Shown in pieces: positions 20,773 through 33,624 of a stretch of 64,000 nucleotides of DNA. Source of the DNA: Spinacia oleracea (taxonomy: Eukaryota; Streptophyta; Magnoliopsida; Caryophyllales; Amaranthaceae); NCBI RefSeq assembly GCF_020520425.1, contig NC_079492.1, positions 107,667,157-107,731,156 on the forward strand, given 5' to 3'. The notes beneath the pieces were generated by a model. It worked only from the letters and a program-made list of their open reading frames with translations, had not been told where the DNA came from and searched no databases. A program made the position numbers and the translations under genes. Within the stretch, counting starts at the first letter, position 1, and the number at the start of each line of letters is the position of its first letter.

Positions 20773-22173
20773 TGTTAGGTTATGATTCATATGACAAAAC
20801 ATAAATCATGCGGAAAAACCATAAAGCCAGGAAAGCATATTATTTACAAATAATCATTTAGCATAGTTTAGATGCATACACTTTGTTGCGTGCCCTCCCT
20901 AGCTGCGCCCGAACCGAACAAGAACAAGTCTTTAGGACTCCAAGTGTCGTCCCTCCGTAGATAGTCCACAGCACGTCCGGATCCGCCTTAAGCTTGACCA
21001 ACTAGAATCGCCCTTAAGGTAGCTTAGGAATTTCGGCTATTAGGTGCAAGTGTATGGCTGATTTTTCTTCAAAATCTTACCTTTAGAATACTTCAATTTT
21101 GTGTCTATAAATTATGACCCTAGGCTCCTATTTATAGAGGTATGGAAAAGGAATTATAATCCTACTAGGATTTGGATTTATTAATTAGAATCCAACTTGA
21201 ACTCTAAATAATAAACTTAATCTATTAGGATTAGGATTTAATCATATATATATCGAATCCTGATAGCTTTAGGATTCGTATAGCACGCACACGAGCATCG
21301 CACGAGCACCGCACACTCGCGCAGGCCTTGCGGCCCATGCTGAGCGCACAACGCTCGTCCCATGCTCGCTGCCTGTGTCCGCGCGCGCGCCCAAGGCCTT
21401 GGCTGGGCCTGGCCTTGCGCTGGGCCTGGTCGAGGCTTGGCGTGTGATGGTGATGCGTGTGGCTTGCTGGGCGATGCCCTGGCTTCGTGCTGGGCCTTCG
21501 TCTAGCGAGCCTCGTCTGATGCTAATTCGTACGACACGCTTCCGATTAAATTTCCGATTCCGGAATTCATTTCCGATACGAACAATATTTAATATTTCTG
21601 ATTCCGGAATTAATTTCCGTTTCGAACAAATATTTAATATTTCCGTTTCTGGAATTATTTTCCGATTCCGATAACATTTCCGATTCTGACAATATTTCCG
21701 TTTCCGGCAATATTTCCGATTCCGGTAATATTTCCATTTCCGATAATATTTTCCGACACGTACCATGTTTCTGTTTCCGGCAACATCTACGACTTGGATA
21801 ATATTTATATTTCCGATACGATCCATATTTCCGTTTCCGGCAATATCATCGTTTCCGGAGTATTCATTTCTTGCTTGTGACGATCTTAGCTCCCACTGAA
21901 ACCAAGATCCGTCGATTCCGAATATCCATAGATGGAGTATTTAATGCCATTAAATACTTGATCCGTTTACGTACTATTTGTGTGACCCTACGGGTTCAGT
22001 CAAGAGTAAGCTGTGGATTAATATCATTAATTCCACTTGAACTGAAGCGGCCTTTAGCTAGGCATTCAGCTCACTTGATCTCACTGAATTATTAACTTTT
22101 TAATTAATACTGATCCGCATTTATTAGACTTAATATTATATGCATACTTGGACCAAGGGCACTATTTCCTTCA
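20773..22173 (-). repeat. 3' LTR of the Copia element
   Basis: It begins (minus strand) TGAAGGAAATAGTG at 22173 and ends CCTAACA at 20773. It contains an 18-bp minisatellite (about 21540-21860), a GC-rich block (about 21270-21510) and a TATAAATA at 21129-21136. It is longer than the 5' LTR because it retains one more minisatellite unit and a short stretch near 21410. Confidence 0.95.
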
Positions 22174-22190
22174 GTCTCCCACTTGTCCTT
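22174..22190 (-). other. Polypurine tract
   Basis: On the minus strand the bases just before the 3' LTR read GGACAAGTGGGAGAC, the usual purine-rich primer site for plus-strand DNA synthesis. Confidence 0.75.
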
Positions 22191-23038
22191 AGGGACAAGT
22201 GTGCATTACCTAATTCCTTTGTCGCTCGATGCTTGCTCTTGAACATAAGGTAAGAGTTGTCATCCTTATTATGTCCAGAGGTGTTTCTCGGTTTCAGAGT
22301 TCAACTGATCAAATAAACAGATAATCATAGCCTATGATTCATCCGAGCACAACCATGCATTTTACAGTTTCTAGCTCTCCGAGTGGCCTTGTACAACTTT
22401 TAAGCATCTCATCCCGATTTATGGGAGGACAATCCTAATCTTGCGATCTTGAGATTAGACTTCGTTTGATAGGTGATTACCTGAGCGTTTTCTTTATAGC
22501 CTCCTTTTACGGTGCGACGGTTTGGTCCACGTCAAAGCAACCAGTTCTCAAACAAGTAATCTCAAATCACTCAGGTATTGAGGATTTAGTGTCTAATAAT
22601 TTTAATGAAATTTACTTATGACAGATTTTCATCTCTTACAGTAAAGTTTCATAGGTCTGTCCGATACTAGTCTTCCCAAAGTAAGTATCTATGCAAATGA
22701 TTATGACATTGCCATGCCCACATAGTTCAAGAAACAGAACTACTAGTCATCTTGCATTCTAGTCGTCTAACGTTTTCTATGCGTCCAATTTTATAGAAAA
22801 CTCCGACCAGGGACCATTTTCAACTTTTGACATTCAAGTTCACTTGATAGACATTTCTTAGTCACAGGACTGGTCCTGACAGTCTATCTTGAATATTTCG
22901 TCAAATTGAAGGGACTCATCATTTAATAAACCACAAATTAAATGGAAAAATGAATTCTATTCATTTATTGTGAATGATTAACCAATAATGTTTTACAAAG
23001 AATTAAACTCTAAAACTTTAAAACATTAAATAAGGACA

Positions 23039-26000
23039 TCAAAGCCATTCTCCAATATGCTTGATTCCCATAGCTGCAGTGTGCGAGTTGTGCTTCGCCT
23101 GCGGCAGAGGTTTAGTCAATGGATCTGATATGTTGTCATCAGTTCCAATCTTGCTTATCTCGACTTCTTTTCTTTCAACGAACTCTCGTAGAAGGTGAAA
23201 TCTACGAAGTACATGCTTGACCCTTTGGTGGTGTCTAGGCTCCTTTTCCTGTGCAATAGCTCCGTTATTATCACAATACAGGGCTATTGGTCCTTTAATG
23301 GAGGGGACTACACCAAGTTCACCTATGAACTTCCTTAGCCATATAGCTTCCTTTGCTGCTTCATGTGCAGCAATGTACTCCGCTTCAGTTGTAGAATCCG
23401 CAATGGTGCTTTGCTTAGCACTTTTCCAGCTTACTACACCTCCGTTGAGGTAGAAGACAAACCCAGACTGTGATCTGAAATCATCTTTGTTGGTTTGGAA
23501 ACTTGCGTCCGTATAGCAATTAATTCATCATCTCCACCATAGACCAGGAAGTCATCTTTATGCCTTTTCAGGTACTTCAGAATATTCTTGGCAGCAGTCC
23601 AATGTGCCTCTCCTGGGTATGACTGGTATCTGCTCGTAGCACTGAGTGCGTACGCAACATCCGGGCGTGTACATATCATAGCATACATTATTGAACCAAT
23701 CAATGATGCATACGGAATCCCATTCATTCGTCTACGCTCATCAAGTGTTTTTGGGCACTGAGTCTTGCTTAGAGTCATTCCATGAGACATGGGTAGGTAG
23801 CCTCGCTTGGAGTCTGCCATCTTGAACCTATCAAGCACCTTATTGATATAAGTGCTTTCACTAAGTCCAATCATCTTTTTAGATCTATCTCTGCAAATCT
23901 TGATGCCCAATATGTACTGTGCTTCTCCTAGATCCTTCATCGAAAAACATTTCCCAAGCCAAATCTTGACAGAGTTCAACATATGAATGTCATTTCCGAT
24001 AAGTAATATGTCATCGACATATAATACTAGGAAAGCAATTTTTCTCCCACTGACCTTCTTGTATACACAAGATTCGTCTGCGTTCTTGATGAAACCAAAG
24101 TCACTGACTGCTTCATCAAAACGTATATTCCAGCTCCTGGATGCCTGCTTCAATCCGTAGATTGATTTCTTTAGCTTGCATACCTTTTTAGCATTCTTTG
24201 GATCCTCAAAACCTTCAGGCTGTGTCATAAACACAGTTTCTGTTAAAACGCCGTTTAAGAAAGCGGTTTTGACATCCATCTGCCATATTTTGTAATCGTA
24301 ATATGCAGCAATTGCTAACATTATCCGAATAGATTTTAGCATTGCAACTGGTGAAAAGGTTTCATCGTAATCCACACCGTGGACTTGCCTGTAACCTTTT
24401 GCAACCAATCTAGCTTTAAAAACTTCAAGTTTCCCATCCTTGTACTTTTTCAGTTTGAAAACCCATTTTCTTCCAATGGCTTGGTAGCCATCTGGCAAAT
24501 CGACCAAATCCCATACTTGGTTTTCAGACATGGAGTCTAATTCAGATTGCATGGCTTCATGCCATTGCTTGGAGCTAGGGCTCGTCATAGCTTGTTTGTA
24601 AGTCGCAGGTTCATCACTTTCAAGTAATAGAACATCATAGCTCTCGTTCGTCAAAATACCTAAGTACCTTTCCGGTTGAGATCTATATCTCTGCGATCTA
24701 CGCGGGGTTACATCTCTAGATTGACCATGATTCTCACCAGATACTTCTAAAGATCTCTGAGTTTCATCTTGAATGTCATCTTGAGCATTCTCTAGAGTTT
24801 GTTGTTCGACTCGAATTTCTTCGAGGTCTACTTTTCTCCCACTTGTCATTTTGGAAATGTGATCCTTTTCCAAAAAGATACCATCTCGAGCAACAAACAC
24901 CTTGTTCTCAGATGTATTGTAGAAGTAATACCCCTTTGTTTCCTTTGTATATCCCACAAGGATACATTTGTCAGATTTTGGATGAAGTTTGTCTGAAATT
25001 AATCGTTTGACGTATACTTCACATCCCCAAATCTTTAGAAAAGACACTTTTGGAGGCTTTCCAAACCATAACTCATATGGAGTCTTTTCAACAGCTTTAG
25101 ACGGAGCTCTATTTATAGTGAGTGCAGCTGTATTTAGTGCATGTCCCCAAAATTCTATTGGAAGTTCGGCCTGACCCATCATTGACCTAACCATGTCTAG
25201 CAAGGTTCTGTTCCTCCGTTCCGACATACCGTTCCATTGTGGTGTTCCAGGAGGAGTCAAATCTGATAGAATTCCACATTCTTTCAGATGGTCATCAAAT
25301 TCATAGCTCAGATATTCACCGCCTCTATCAGACCGCAGTGCCTTAATCTTCTTGCCTAATTGATTCTCTACTTCACTCTGAAATTCCTTGAATTTGTCAA
25401 AGAATTCAGACTTATGCTTCATTAGGTAGACATAACCATATCTACTGAAGTCATCAGTGAAAGTGATAAAGTAGCTGAAACAAACTCTAGCATTTGTACA
25501 CATTGGTCCACATACATCTGTATGGACTAAACCCAATAGTTCAGTTGCTCTTTCTCCAACTTTAGAGAAAGGTTGCTTTGTCATTTTGCCAAGTAAACAT
25601 GATTCGCACTTGCCATAATCCTCTAAGTCAAATGGTTCTAGAATTCCTTCCTTTTGAAGTCTTTCCATGCGTTTCAAGTTAATATGGCCTAATCGACAAT
25701 GCCACAGATATGTGAGATCTGAATCATCCTTTTTGGCCTTTTTGGTATTTATGTTATAAACTTGTTTGTCGTGATCTAATAAATAAAGTCCATTGACTAA
25801 TCTAGCAGATCCATAAAACATCTCTTTAAAATAAAACGAACAACTATTGTCTTTTATTAAAAAGGAAAATCCCTTAGCATCTAAGCAAGAAACTGAAATG
25901 ATGTTTTTAGTAAGACTTGGAACATGGAAACACTCTTCCAGTTCCAAAACTAGCCCAGAGGGCAACGACAAATAATAAGTTCCTACAACTAATGCAGCAA

Positions 26001-26997
26001 TCCGTGCTCCATTTCCCACTCGTAGGTCGACTTCACCCTTGCTTAACTTTCTACTTCTTCTTAGTCCCTGTGAATTGGAACATAAGTGTGAGCCACAACC
26101 TAAATCTAATACCCAAGAGGTTGAATTAACAAGTGTACAGTCTATAACGAAAATACCTGAAGATGGAATGACTGTTCCGTTCTTCTGATCTTCCTTTAGC
26201 TTCAAGCAATCTCTCTTCCAATGCCCCTTCTTCTTGCAGTAGAAGCATTCGGATTCAGAAGTGGGTTGACTAACCTTCCTCTTTTCAGACTTGGCGCCAG
26301 TTTGCGTAGTTGGGCTGGCCTTGTTGCCACCTTTCTTAGCATTCCTCTTCTTTCCAGATTTCTTGAACTTACCCCCACGCACCATAAGCACATCTTGCTT
26401 ATCACTTTTGAGCGTCTTTTTAGCGGTCTTCAGAATACCGTGAAGCTCAGTGAGCGTTTTGTCCAGACTATTCATACTATAGTTCAGCTTGAACTGATCA
26501 TACCCGCTATGAAGAGAATGGAGGATGGTGTCTACAGCCATTTCCTGAGAGAATTGCTGATCCAGCCGACTCATATTCTCAATGAGTCCAGTCATTTTGA
26601 GAACATGTGGACTTACGGGCTCGCCTTTCTTAAGCTTGGTCTCAAGAATTTGCCTATGAGTCTCGAATCTTTCGACTCGAGCCAGATCTTGGAACATGTT
26701 CTTTAACTCACTGATGATCGTGAAAGCATCTGAGTTGATGAACGTTTTCTGCAGATCTGCACTCATGGTGGAGAGCATTAGACATTTCACATCCTTGTTG
26801 GCATCAATCCAACGATTGAGGGCTGCCTGAGTGACCCCTTCGCCTGCGGCTTCGGGCATCGCCTCTTCCAGGACATACTCCTTTTCTTCCTGCATAAGAA
26901 CTATTTGCAAGTTCCTTTGCCAGTCAAGGAAGTTTTTCCCGCTCAACTTCTCCTTTTCGAGAATTGATCGAATGTTGAATGAATTGTTGTTTGCCAT
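23039..26997 (-). pseudogene. Copia gag-pol polyprotein with a frameshift in RNase H
   Basis: An open frame of 1187 codons starts at 26997. Gag comes first, with zinc knuckle CFYCKKKGHWKRDC near residue 250. Protease follows with D298 in the motif LDLGCGSH, where the residue after Asp is Leu instead of the usual Thr or Ser. Integrase then shows HCRLGH...CESC and a D,D,E core (HTDVCGP, FTDDFSRYGYV, RSDRGGEYLS). Reverse transcriptase has LYVDDILL. Near 23515-23525, after GGDDELI, a small indel shifts the frame; RNase H homology (TTEAEYIAAHEA, YCDNNGAIAQ, HIGEWL) continues in another frame to 23041. The polyprotein would lack RNase H and probably has a damaged protease. Confidence 0.95.
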
Positions 26998-27008
26998 AAT
27001 TAAAACTA

Positions 27009-27551
27009 GGATTTTTTGGTATTTACTACCTTAAAAATACACCACTTTTGTATTTACTACCTTATGAAAAATTTATTTTAAATTACTACCTTAAAGTTCC
27101 ATTTTTTTTGTATTCACTACCATTTTACAGTTTTTTCATTTTAAAATTGAGATATCTCTTTCGTTTCTTAATCATTTTAAGTGATTCAAAGCTTATTCTT
27201 CTCATTTATGTGTAAGGATTCCATAGGGATCCTACTTTTTAACATTTCGTAAAAGTTTAAACAAATTAAATATTATTTGTAAAACTTTAAAATATTTATG
27301 AATTATCAAATGAATTTTTTTGAAATGACGTTATCAATGAAATCCCTATAGAGAAAGGAAAATAATGAACTTTAAATCACTTTAAACGATTAAGAAACGA
27401 AAGAGATATCTTAATTTAAAATGAGAAAACCGTAAAGTGGTAGTAAATAAAAAAAAGTTGGAAGTTTAAGGTAGTAATTTAAAATAAAAATTTCATAAGG
27501 TAGTAAATACAAAAGTGGTGTATTTTAAAGGTAGTAAATACCAAAATTTCC
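27009..27551. mobile_element. Mutator-type MITE with long inverted repeats
   Basis: The two arms are near-perfect inverted repeats of roughly 185 bp, starting GGATTTTTTGGTATTTACTACC-like on the left and GGAAATTTTGGTATTTAC on the right. The flanks are an exact 9-bp duplication TTAAAACTA at 27000-27008 and 27552-27560. Long terminal inverted repeats with a 9-bp duplication are the MULE signature. The unique centre is about 120-170 bp and encodes nothing. It lies in the Copia leader; the gag ATG begins at 26997. Confidence 0.92.
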
Positions 27552-27560
27552 TTAAAACTA

Positions 27561-30178
27561 CAATTGAAAAAGAATAAACAAATAAATAACCATTCACAGT
27601 TTCTCTTAATAAACTTAAATTCTAGCATACATGCATAGTTCAATATTCATTAAGCATTTTATTCAAGTTATGTGTTCCGGCAGGTGTGAATAAAATGATT
27701 CCAAAATCCTAAAAACCATTGAAGAATTAAGCACTTTATGTATTTAGACTTAATTCTAAAATCTTTTAGGTAAGCAAAAGCCTTTTGCTAATAGTCTAAA
27801 AACTACTCTTGGTTGATAGGTACGTCTAAGAACTTATTAGGTAAACCTATCGATTTTGCCACGACATAAAAGGACTCCTTACTTATATCGTTGAGTTTCA
27901 CCAAAACTAACATGTACTCACAATTATTTGTGTACCTTACCCCTTTAGTATCGATAAGTAACACCTCGCTATGGCGGAAAACTATTACTAAGATCGATGG
28001 AAAAAGGATATCCAAGTAAGTGTTATTTTGGCATGGCACCTTTTAACTCAATTTTTAAGTTTGGAACTTAAGGCTCTTACTATGTTGGTTAGATTTTAAG
28101 TGAACTAAAATCCTTAATCATGCAACATAATCAAGCTTGATCTCATGCATATTTAAGACATATTTAAAAGCAATAAATAACTTAAAACATGCATAAGATA
28201 AATGTGATCTAGTATGGCCCGACTTCATCTTGAAGCTTCAACTTCAAAGTCCGTCTTGAAAATCTCCGTGGATGGCGCCATTTTCTTCAAATAGGATAAG
28301 CTATAATTAAACTAATTACAACTATTTGATGGTACGCAGACCATATTTGAATTGAAAAACAATTTTGGTACTTTAGACCAATTACATTCAAATTAATGGT
28401 ACGCAGACCATATTTTCTATCCTATTTGGGCCATACTAGTCACTTCATAACCTGCAAAACAGTACATATACAATATATACCATTCACCCATTCATTATCA
28501 TGAATGGCCCACATAGCTGGTTAGTAAAACACGTTATGCATCACATAAATATTTGCAGCAATAAATTAAGGGCACCAATAATCTACCAATTATTCAGTCC
28601 TTATTAATTCTAATCAAGTTGTTTAACCTTAAAGGATTTGTAGACATAATCAAGAGTTTATGACTAAAATGCTCCCACTTAAACCAATAAATTCATATGC
28701 TTTACTTATTTTAAACATAAAAATGTATTTCTAGTCTAACCGGAAACATACAAATTTAATTAAAATTTAAAGCTCATATAAATTTATAATTGAATCCACT
28801 TATTTAATTTATTTTCAGTCGAATTTAAATTAATTCAAGGTTTTTAATTTTAGTAAAATAATTAGAATAAATTAAAATTTATAATAATTATAAGATTCAA
28901 AATTAAAATCCAAGAAAACAATTTAAAATATTAATTTTAAAATTAATTAAAATTACATTAACTGAAAATCTCAAATTAAAATTTAAAACTCGACAATCGT
29001 AACATGACGAGCACTTGGGCTTGCGCCCAAGCCCCGTCGTGTGCACGACCTATCGCTGGCCCATGGCTCATCGCAGCAGCAGCCACGCGCAAACGCAGCA
29101 AGCCAAGCCACGCTTGCGCGCAGCCTGCTTGCCCGCATGCATCGCAGCAGCTACGATGGGAGCGCTCGCTCGCTCGCGCGCAAGCAAGCCCTCGAGGCCA
29201 CGCGTGTTGGTGCGCGGAGCAGCGATCGTTGGGCAACCAGCTCTCGCCCTCGCGCGCGCGCCCCTCTGCTCGTGCCACGCCTTCGCCCTTCGCCCATCGC
29301 CACAGCACACACGCACACACGCATAGGCTCCCTTGCCTCGTGCGCGCGCCATGCGCTAGGTTGCTCGCTGCATTCGTACCGCACGGGCGACGAGCTCCCT
29401 TGCTCGTCGTCGCGTGCCCGCACTATACAACACCCCTTAAGGGTAACACGTAGCTTCCATTGCTTTGTGCGTGCAACATTAATGAGCGTTTTCATAAAAT
29501 TTAATTTTTTTTTAATTCAAAATTAATGACAAATTAATAAAACATATTAATTTCATAATTTTAGGGCGAAAAATAATTTATTAATCACTTAATTTCCGAT
29601 TAACATGGATTCAAATCTAGGTCATAAAAATTAAAAATTTAACGTAAATTAACAATTTTTATGGTGGATTTTAATCATGGATACCTAATTAAATTATTAA
29701 TTAATCATGAAAATCAAATCAATTCTAAATTATTCGAATTTCAACAAATTAATCATAATTACAAATTAGGTTGTATAATTAAAAAGTCTAGGCATTCATA
29801 ATTGTTAAACATATACAGTAGGTCAATCAAAAACTCAAGATTTATCAACAAGAATCGCAAATACTTCATTTAACATCTTAAATTTACAAAATTTTGCGTT
29901 CGAAAAACTAAAACCTCCGAAAAGTCATAGTTAGGCTTCGAATTTGGGAATTCTGGGTTAGGCCGAAAATTTTAGAATGCCTTTTACATGCGGAATTGAC
30001 ACAAAAATTACTCGATTTGGATGAGTAACGAAGAAACTGCCGAAAAACTGCGTACATATAATTAAATAAACGCAATTTGCAATTAATTAACAATTACGAA
30101 AATTAATCACCCCTTTTAATTCTTTGCAAATTTGTAACATTTAACAATGTTTATGCAATTTAGATTGTGAAAATAATA
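27561..30178 (-). other. Long untranslated leader of the Copia element
   Basis: About 2.6 kb lie between primer site and gag (3.2 kb with the MITE). The segment is AT-rich except for a GC-rich block at about 29000-29480 rich in GCGCGC and CGCAGCAGC-like runs. Six overlapping frames of 90-160 codons arise there on both strands. These lack domains and reflect base composition. No host gene fragment was recognised, though the abrupt composition change is notable. Confidence 0.5.
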
Positions 30179-30196
30179 AGAGGCTCGTGATACCAC
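30179..30196 (-). other. Primer binding site for tRNA-Met
   Basis: Adjacent to the 5' LTR the minus strand reads GTGGTATCACGAGCC. This matches the initiator tRNA-Met complement TGGTATCAGAGC except for an inserted C, as in many plant Copia elements. Confidence 0.8.
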
Positions 30197-31558
30197 TGTT
30201 AGGTTATGATTCATATGACAAAACATAAATCATGCGGAAAAACCATAAAGCCAGGAAATCATATTACTTACAAATAATCATTTAGCATAGTTTAGATGCA
30301 TACACTTTGTTGCATGCCCTCCCTAGCTGCGCCCGAACCGAACAAGAACAAGTCTTTAGGACTCCAAGTGTCGTCCCTCCGTAGATAGTCCACAGCACGT
30401 CCGAATCCGCCTTAAGCTTGACCAACTAGAATCGCCCTTAAGGTAGCTTAGGAATTTCTGCTATTAGGTGCAAGTGTATGGCTGATTTTTCTTCAAAATC
30501 TTACCTTTAGAATACTTCAATTTTGTGTCTATAAATTATGACCCTAGGCTCCTATTTATAGAGGTATGGAAAAGGAATTATAATCCTACTAGGATTTGGA
30601 TTTATTAATTAGAATCCAACTTGAACTCTAAATAATAAACTTAATCTATTAGGATTAGGATTTAATCATATATCGAATCCTGATAGCTTTAGGATTCGTA
30701 TAGCACGCACACGAGCATCGCACGAACACCGCACACTCGTGCAGGCCTTGCGGCCCACGTTGAGCACACAGCGCTCGGCCCATGCTCGCTGCCTGTGTCC
30801 GCGCGCGCGCCCAAGGCCTTGGCTGGGCCTGGTTGAGGCTTGGCGTGTGATGGTGATGCGTGTGGCTTGCTGGGCGATGGCCTGGCTTCGTGCTGGGCCT
30901 TCGTCTAGCGAGCCTCGTCCGATGCTAATTCGTACGATACGCTTCCGATTGAATTCCCGATTCCAAAATTCATTTCCGATACGAACAATATTTAATATTT
31001 CCAATTCCGGAATTAATTTCCGTTTCGAACAAATATTTAATATTTCCGTTTCCGGAATTATTTTCCGATTCCGATAACATTTCCGATTCTGACAATATTT
31101 CCGATTCCGGTAATATTTCCATTTCGGATAATATTTTCCGACACGTACCATGTTTTCGTTTCCGGCAACATCTACGACTTGGATAGTATTTATATTTCTG
31201 ATACGATCCATATTTCCGTATCCGGCTATATCATCGTTTCCGGAGTATTCATTTCTTGCTTGTGACGATCTTAGCTCCCACTGAAACCAAGATCCGTCGA
31301 TTCTGAATATCCATAGATGGAGTATTTAATGCCATTAAATACTTGATCCGTTTACGTACTATTTGTGTGACCCTACGGGTTCAGTCAAGAGTAAGATGTG
31401 GATTAATATCATTAATTCCACTTGAACTGAAGCGGCCTCTAGCTAGGCATTCAGCTCACTTGATCTCACTGAATTATTAACTTGTTAATTAATACTGAAC
31501 CGCATTTATTAGACTTAATATTATATGCATACTTGGACCAAGGGCAATATTTCCTTCA
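30197..31558 (-). repeat. 5' LTR of the Copia element
   Basis: It begins TGAAGGAAATATTG at 31558 (minus strand) and ends CCTAACA at 30197. It carries the 18-bp minisatellite (about 30950-31245, fewer units than the 3' LTR) and the GC-rich block (about 30700-30930). Confidence 0.95.
30553..30560 (-). promoter_or_regulatory. TATA box in the 5' LTR
   Basis: TATAAATA in the context CTCTATAAATAGGAGCC is a strong plant core promoter match. The same motif is conserved in the 3' LTR at 21129-21136. Confidence 0.65.
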
Positions 31559-31563
31559 TATAG

Positions 31564-32300
31564 AACCTAAAGGGCCTTTTTTAAGCTAGTTGGTGGTAAC
31601 ACTGCAGTATCATTGGGCAATGGTCAAAGCTACCTTCTGGCAAAAAAGTGGCTTCAGCAGTGGGGAATAAGGCATCCCATGCAGTATTAACAAGCACCCT
31701 ATCAATCCTGGAGAATACTTTAGCATCCCCCTCCTGTTTGTTGGTCCAAGTAAAGTGCCTCCCCACAGTTTTACTCTCACTCAAACCACAGTATGTCATA
31801 TAGTTCCTCATGTCCTGAATATCAGACAATCTAACAGGTGCACCCACCCTATCCTCAATTGCCATGAGTGCATTGAAATCCCCCATGGCTACCCAAGGTA
31901 GAACCATTTTATCAGCAATCTCCCTTAACTGAGTCCATAACCCAACTCTTTCCCTTTTCTCATTGAACCCATAGATAAATGAAGCATAGAAAGACACACC
32001 TGAATCTTTATGAGTAACACTGCAGTGGATTAACTAGCTGCTAACAACCAGAATATCCATATCAAAACAATCAGGATCCCAAGCTACCACAATTCTACCA
32101 TTTCTGTGGGAGCTAAGATTAGTAGTAAAACACCAGTTTGGACACACAGTCAGGTATAAGGCTCCCATGTTAGCAGCCTTCACCCTTGTTTCTAGCAGGC
32201 TAAACAGTTTAATCTGGTGAGTGACAATCATTCTTCTCACCTCTGCTTGCTTAACTTGTCTGTTTAGACCCCTAACATTCCAACACAAGACACTATCCAC
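31564..32300 (-). pseudogene. LINE ORF2, endonuclease part (first LINE)
   Basis: This is the N-terminal apurinic-type endonuclease of an L1-like ORF2. It opens with DSVLCWNVRGLNRQ at 32300, where the expected ATG has become GTG. It shows GDFNA and an SDHCP-like motif changed to FDHCP. An in-frame TAG lies near 32034 and another stop near 31581 (HQLA*). The reading frame then runs PFRFY into the Copia insertion and continues as NMWLKSAQF on the other side at 20765. It overlaps ORF1 by 8 nt. Confidence 0.88.
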
Positions 32301-33624
32301 TGGAAGTAGGAGAGTTCCCTCCCCTGTCCAATGGTTGCACCTCTACCACAATTGAGTCAGTGTCACTCAACTCACTCTCTACATCATCCTCATTAGGAAG
32401 GGCATGAAACTGATTCCTAATAACAATGGGTTGTAATTGCTTGCATCTATGTTTACTGAATCCCAGGGATTGAGTAAATCCATCAGTGTTATCCACTTCT
32501 TCCACAGGTGCAGTGACCTCCTTCTCCTTAGGAATTGTGGGAGAAATTACAATTTTCTGAAGCCACACCCTCTTTGTTTTGGTTTGTTTCTTATTGTGAC
32601 AGCTAGCATGAGTATGGTCATACCCTTTACAGATGGAGCAAGTGAGAGGAATCCACTCATACTCCACCTGTTGTTTCATGAGATTTCCTTTTTCATTCAT
32701 AAACTGAATGGAAGATGGGAACTGCTGGTCAATGTCTACCTCAACCTTATCAAACATGAGCTTATCCCTATGCAAGGTGGCCTGATCCACCTTCAATGCC
32801 TTCCCCACCAGTCCAGCAATCTTGAATAAACTCTTCTCACCCCAATATTTGATATCAAGCCTAGGCAGCTTAATCCGAATTGGCAATTTCTTGACTGGTT
32901 CTTTAGCAATATTAACATCAGGAGTCCATGGTCTAATGATTACAGGTTTAGAATCAAATAATTGGGTATCACCCTTTAGCACATTGGAGCAATTTTCCAT
33001 GGTTTTGAATCGAACCATGTAAATCCCTTTCCCCACCATGGCTACCTTATCAACTCCATGTTTCCCCCAGATTCTCCTCACAAATCCCTCCCAAACATTT
33101 TGTGGTGGATTAGCACCAAGTACATAGCATATTATAGCAGAGTTCCAATAAGAAATTTCATCCTCAATATCCTCAATATCAATTTGAACAAAACCAGCAT
33201 CAATATTGGGGGAATTCAAATTAACAGCATGATTATCATCTAATGCACAAGGAATATGGTCATGATTGTTGGATTGAACAGGATGAGAGTGAACTAACCC
33301 ATTCCCGCCAATACTCTAGTTTGATTGAAAATGGGTACGCGCATCTTTCCCCTGTGCCAGTCCATTAATCCACGCATTAAAGGTTGTTTGCACTTGAGAT
33401 TGTTGTTGTAAATCTCTCAATGACGATTTCGGGGTCAAAATCTGTTCCTCAATCGCAAAATTTTCAACAGGGTCAGTCGGTGTTTCCAGCGTGGCAATGG
33501 CTGCCACCGCCTCTTTTTCCGGTGAGACAGTGTTCTTTGAAGCAGCCCGTGTAACCGCCTTACACGTCTGCTTCTTATTGGATTGTCCTTTGCCTTGATT
33601 CTGCTGCTTTCGAGGTCTGGCCAT
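32293..33624 (-). pseudogene. LINE ORF1, DUF4283/CCHC nucleic acid-binding protein (first LINE)
   Basis: The start MARPRKQQNQGK at 33624 matches the MANIRKQ start of the second LINE. A DUF4283-type RNA-binding region follows (SYWNSAIICYVLGANPP, VDKVAMVGKGIYMVRF), then a zinc knuckle CSICKGYDHTHASC. One nonsense codon TAG at 33316-33318 (after HFQSN) interrupts it; the second LINE has Leu there. The ORF ends SSG* at 32293, overlapping ORF2 by 8 nt. ORF1 proteins bind LINE RNA during retrotransposition. Confidence 0.85.

Larger units (their letters stand above)
20773..31558 (-). mobile_element. Copia LTR retrotransposon inserted in a LINE
   Basis: The 10.8 kb element has LTRs of 1401 bp (20773-22173) and 1362 bp (30197-31558), each TG...CA in its own orientation. 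It is flanked by an exact 5-bp duplication TATAG (20768-20772, 31559-31563). Read on the minus strand, the order is 5' LTR, tRNA-Met primer site, long leader, gag-pol, polypurine tract, 3' LTR. Integrase precedes reverse transcriptase, so it is Copia. When the element and one TATAG are removed, the LINE frame on the two sides joins without a break. The LTRs are very similar apart from indels, suggesting a fairly recent insertion. Confidence 0.97.

Noticed and set aside
29004-29526. Six overlapping open frames of 90-160 codons on both strands
   Set aside because: They coincide with a GC-rich block in the Copia leader, lack domains and overlap each other in all frames, so they reflect base composition.
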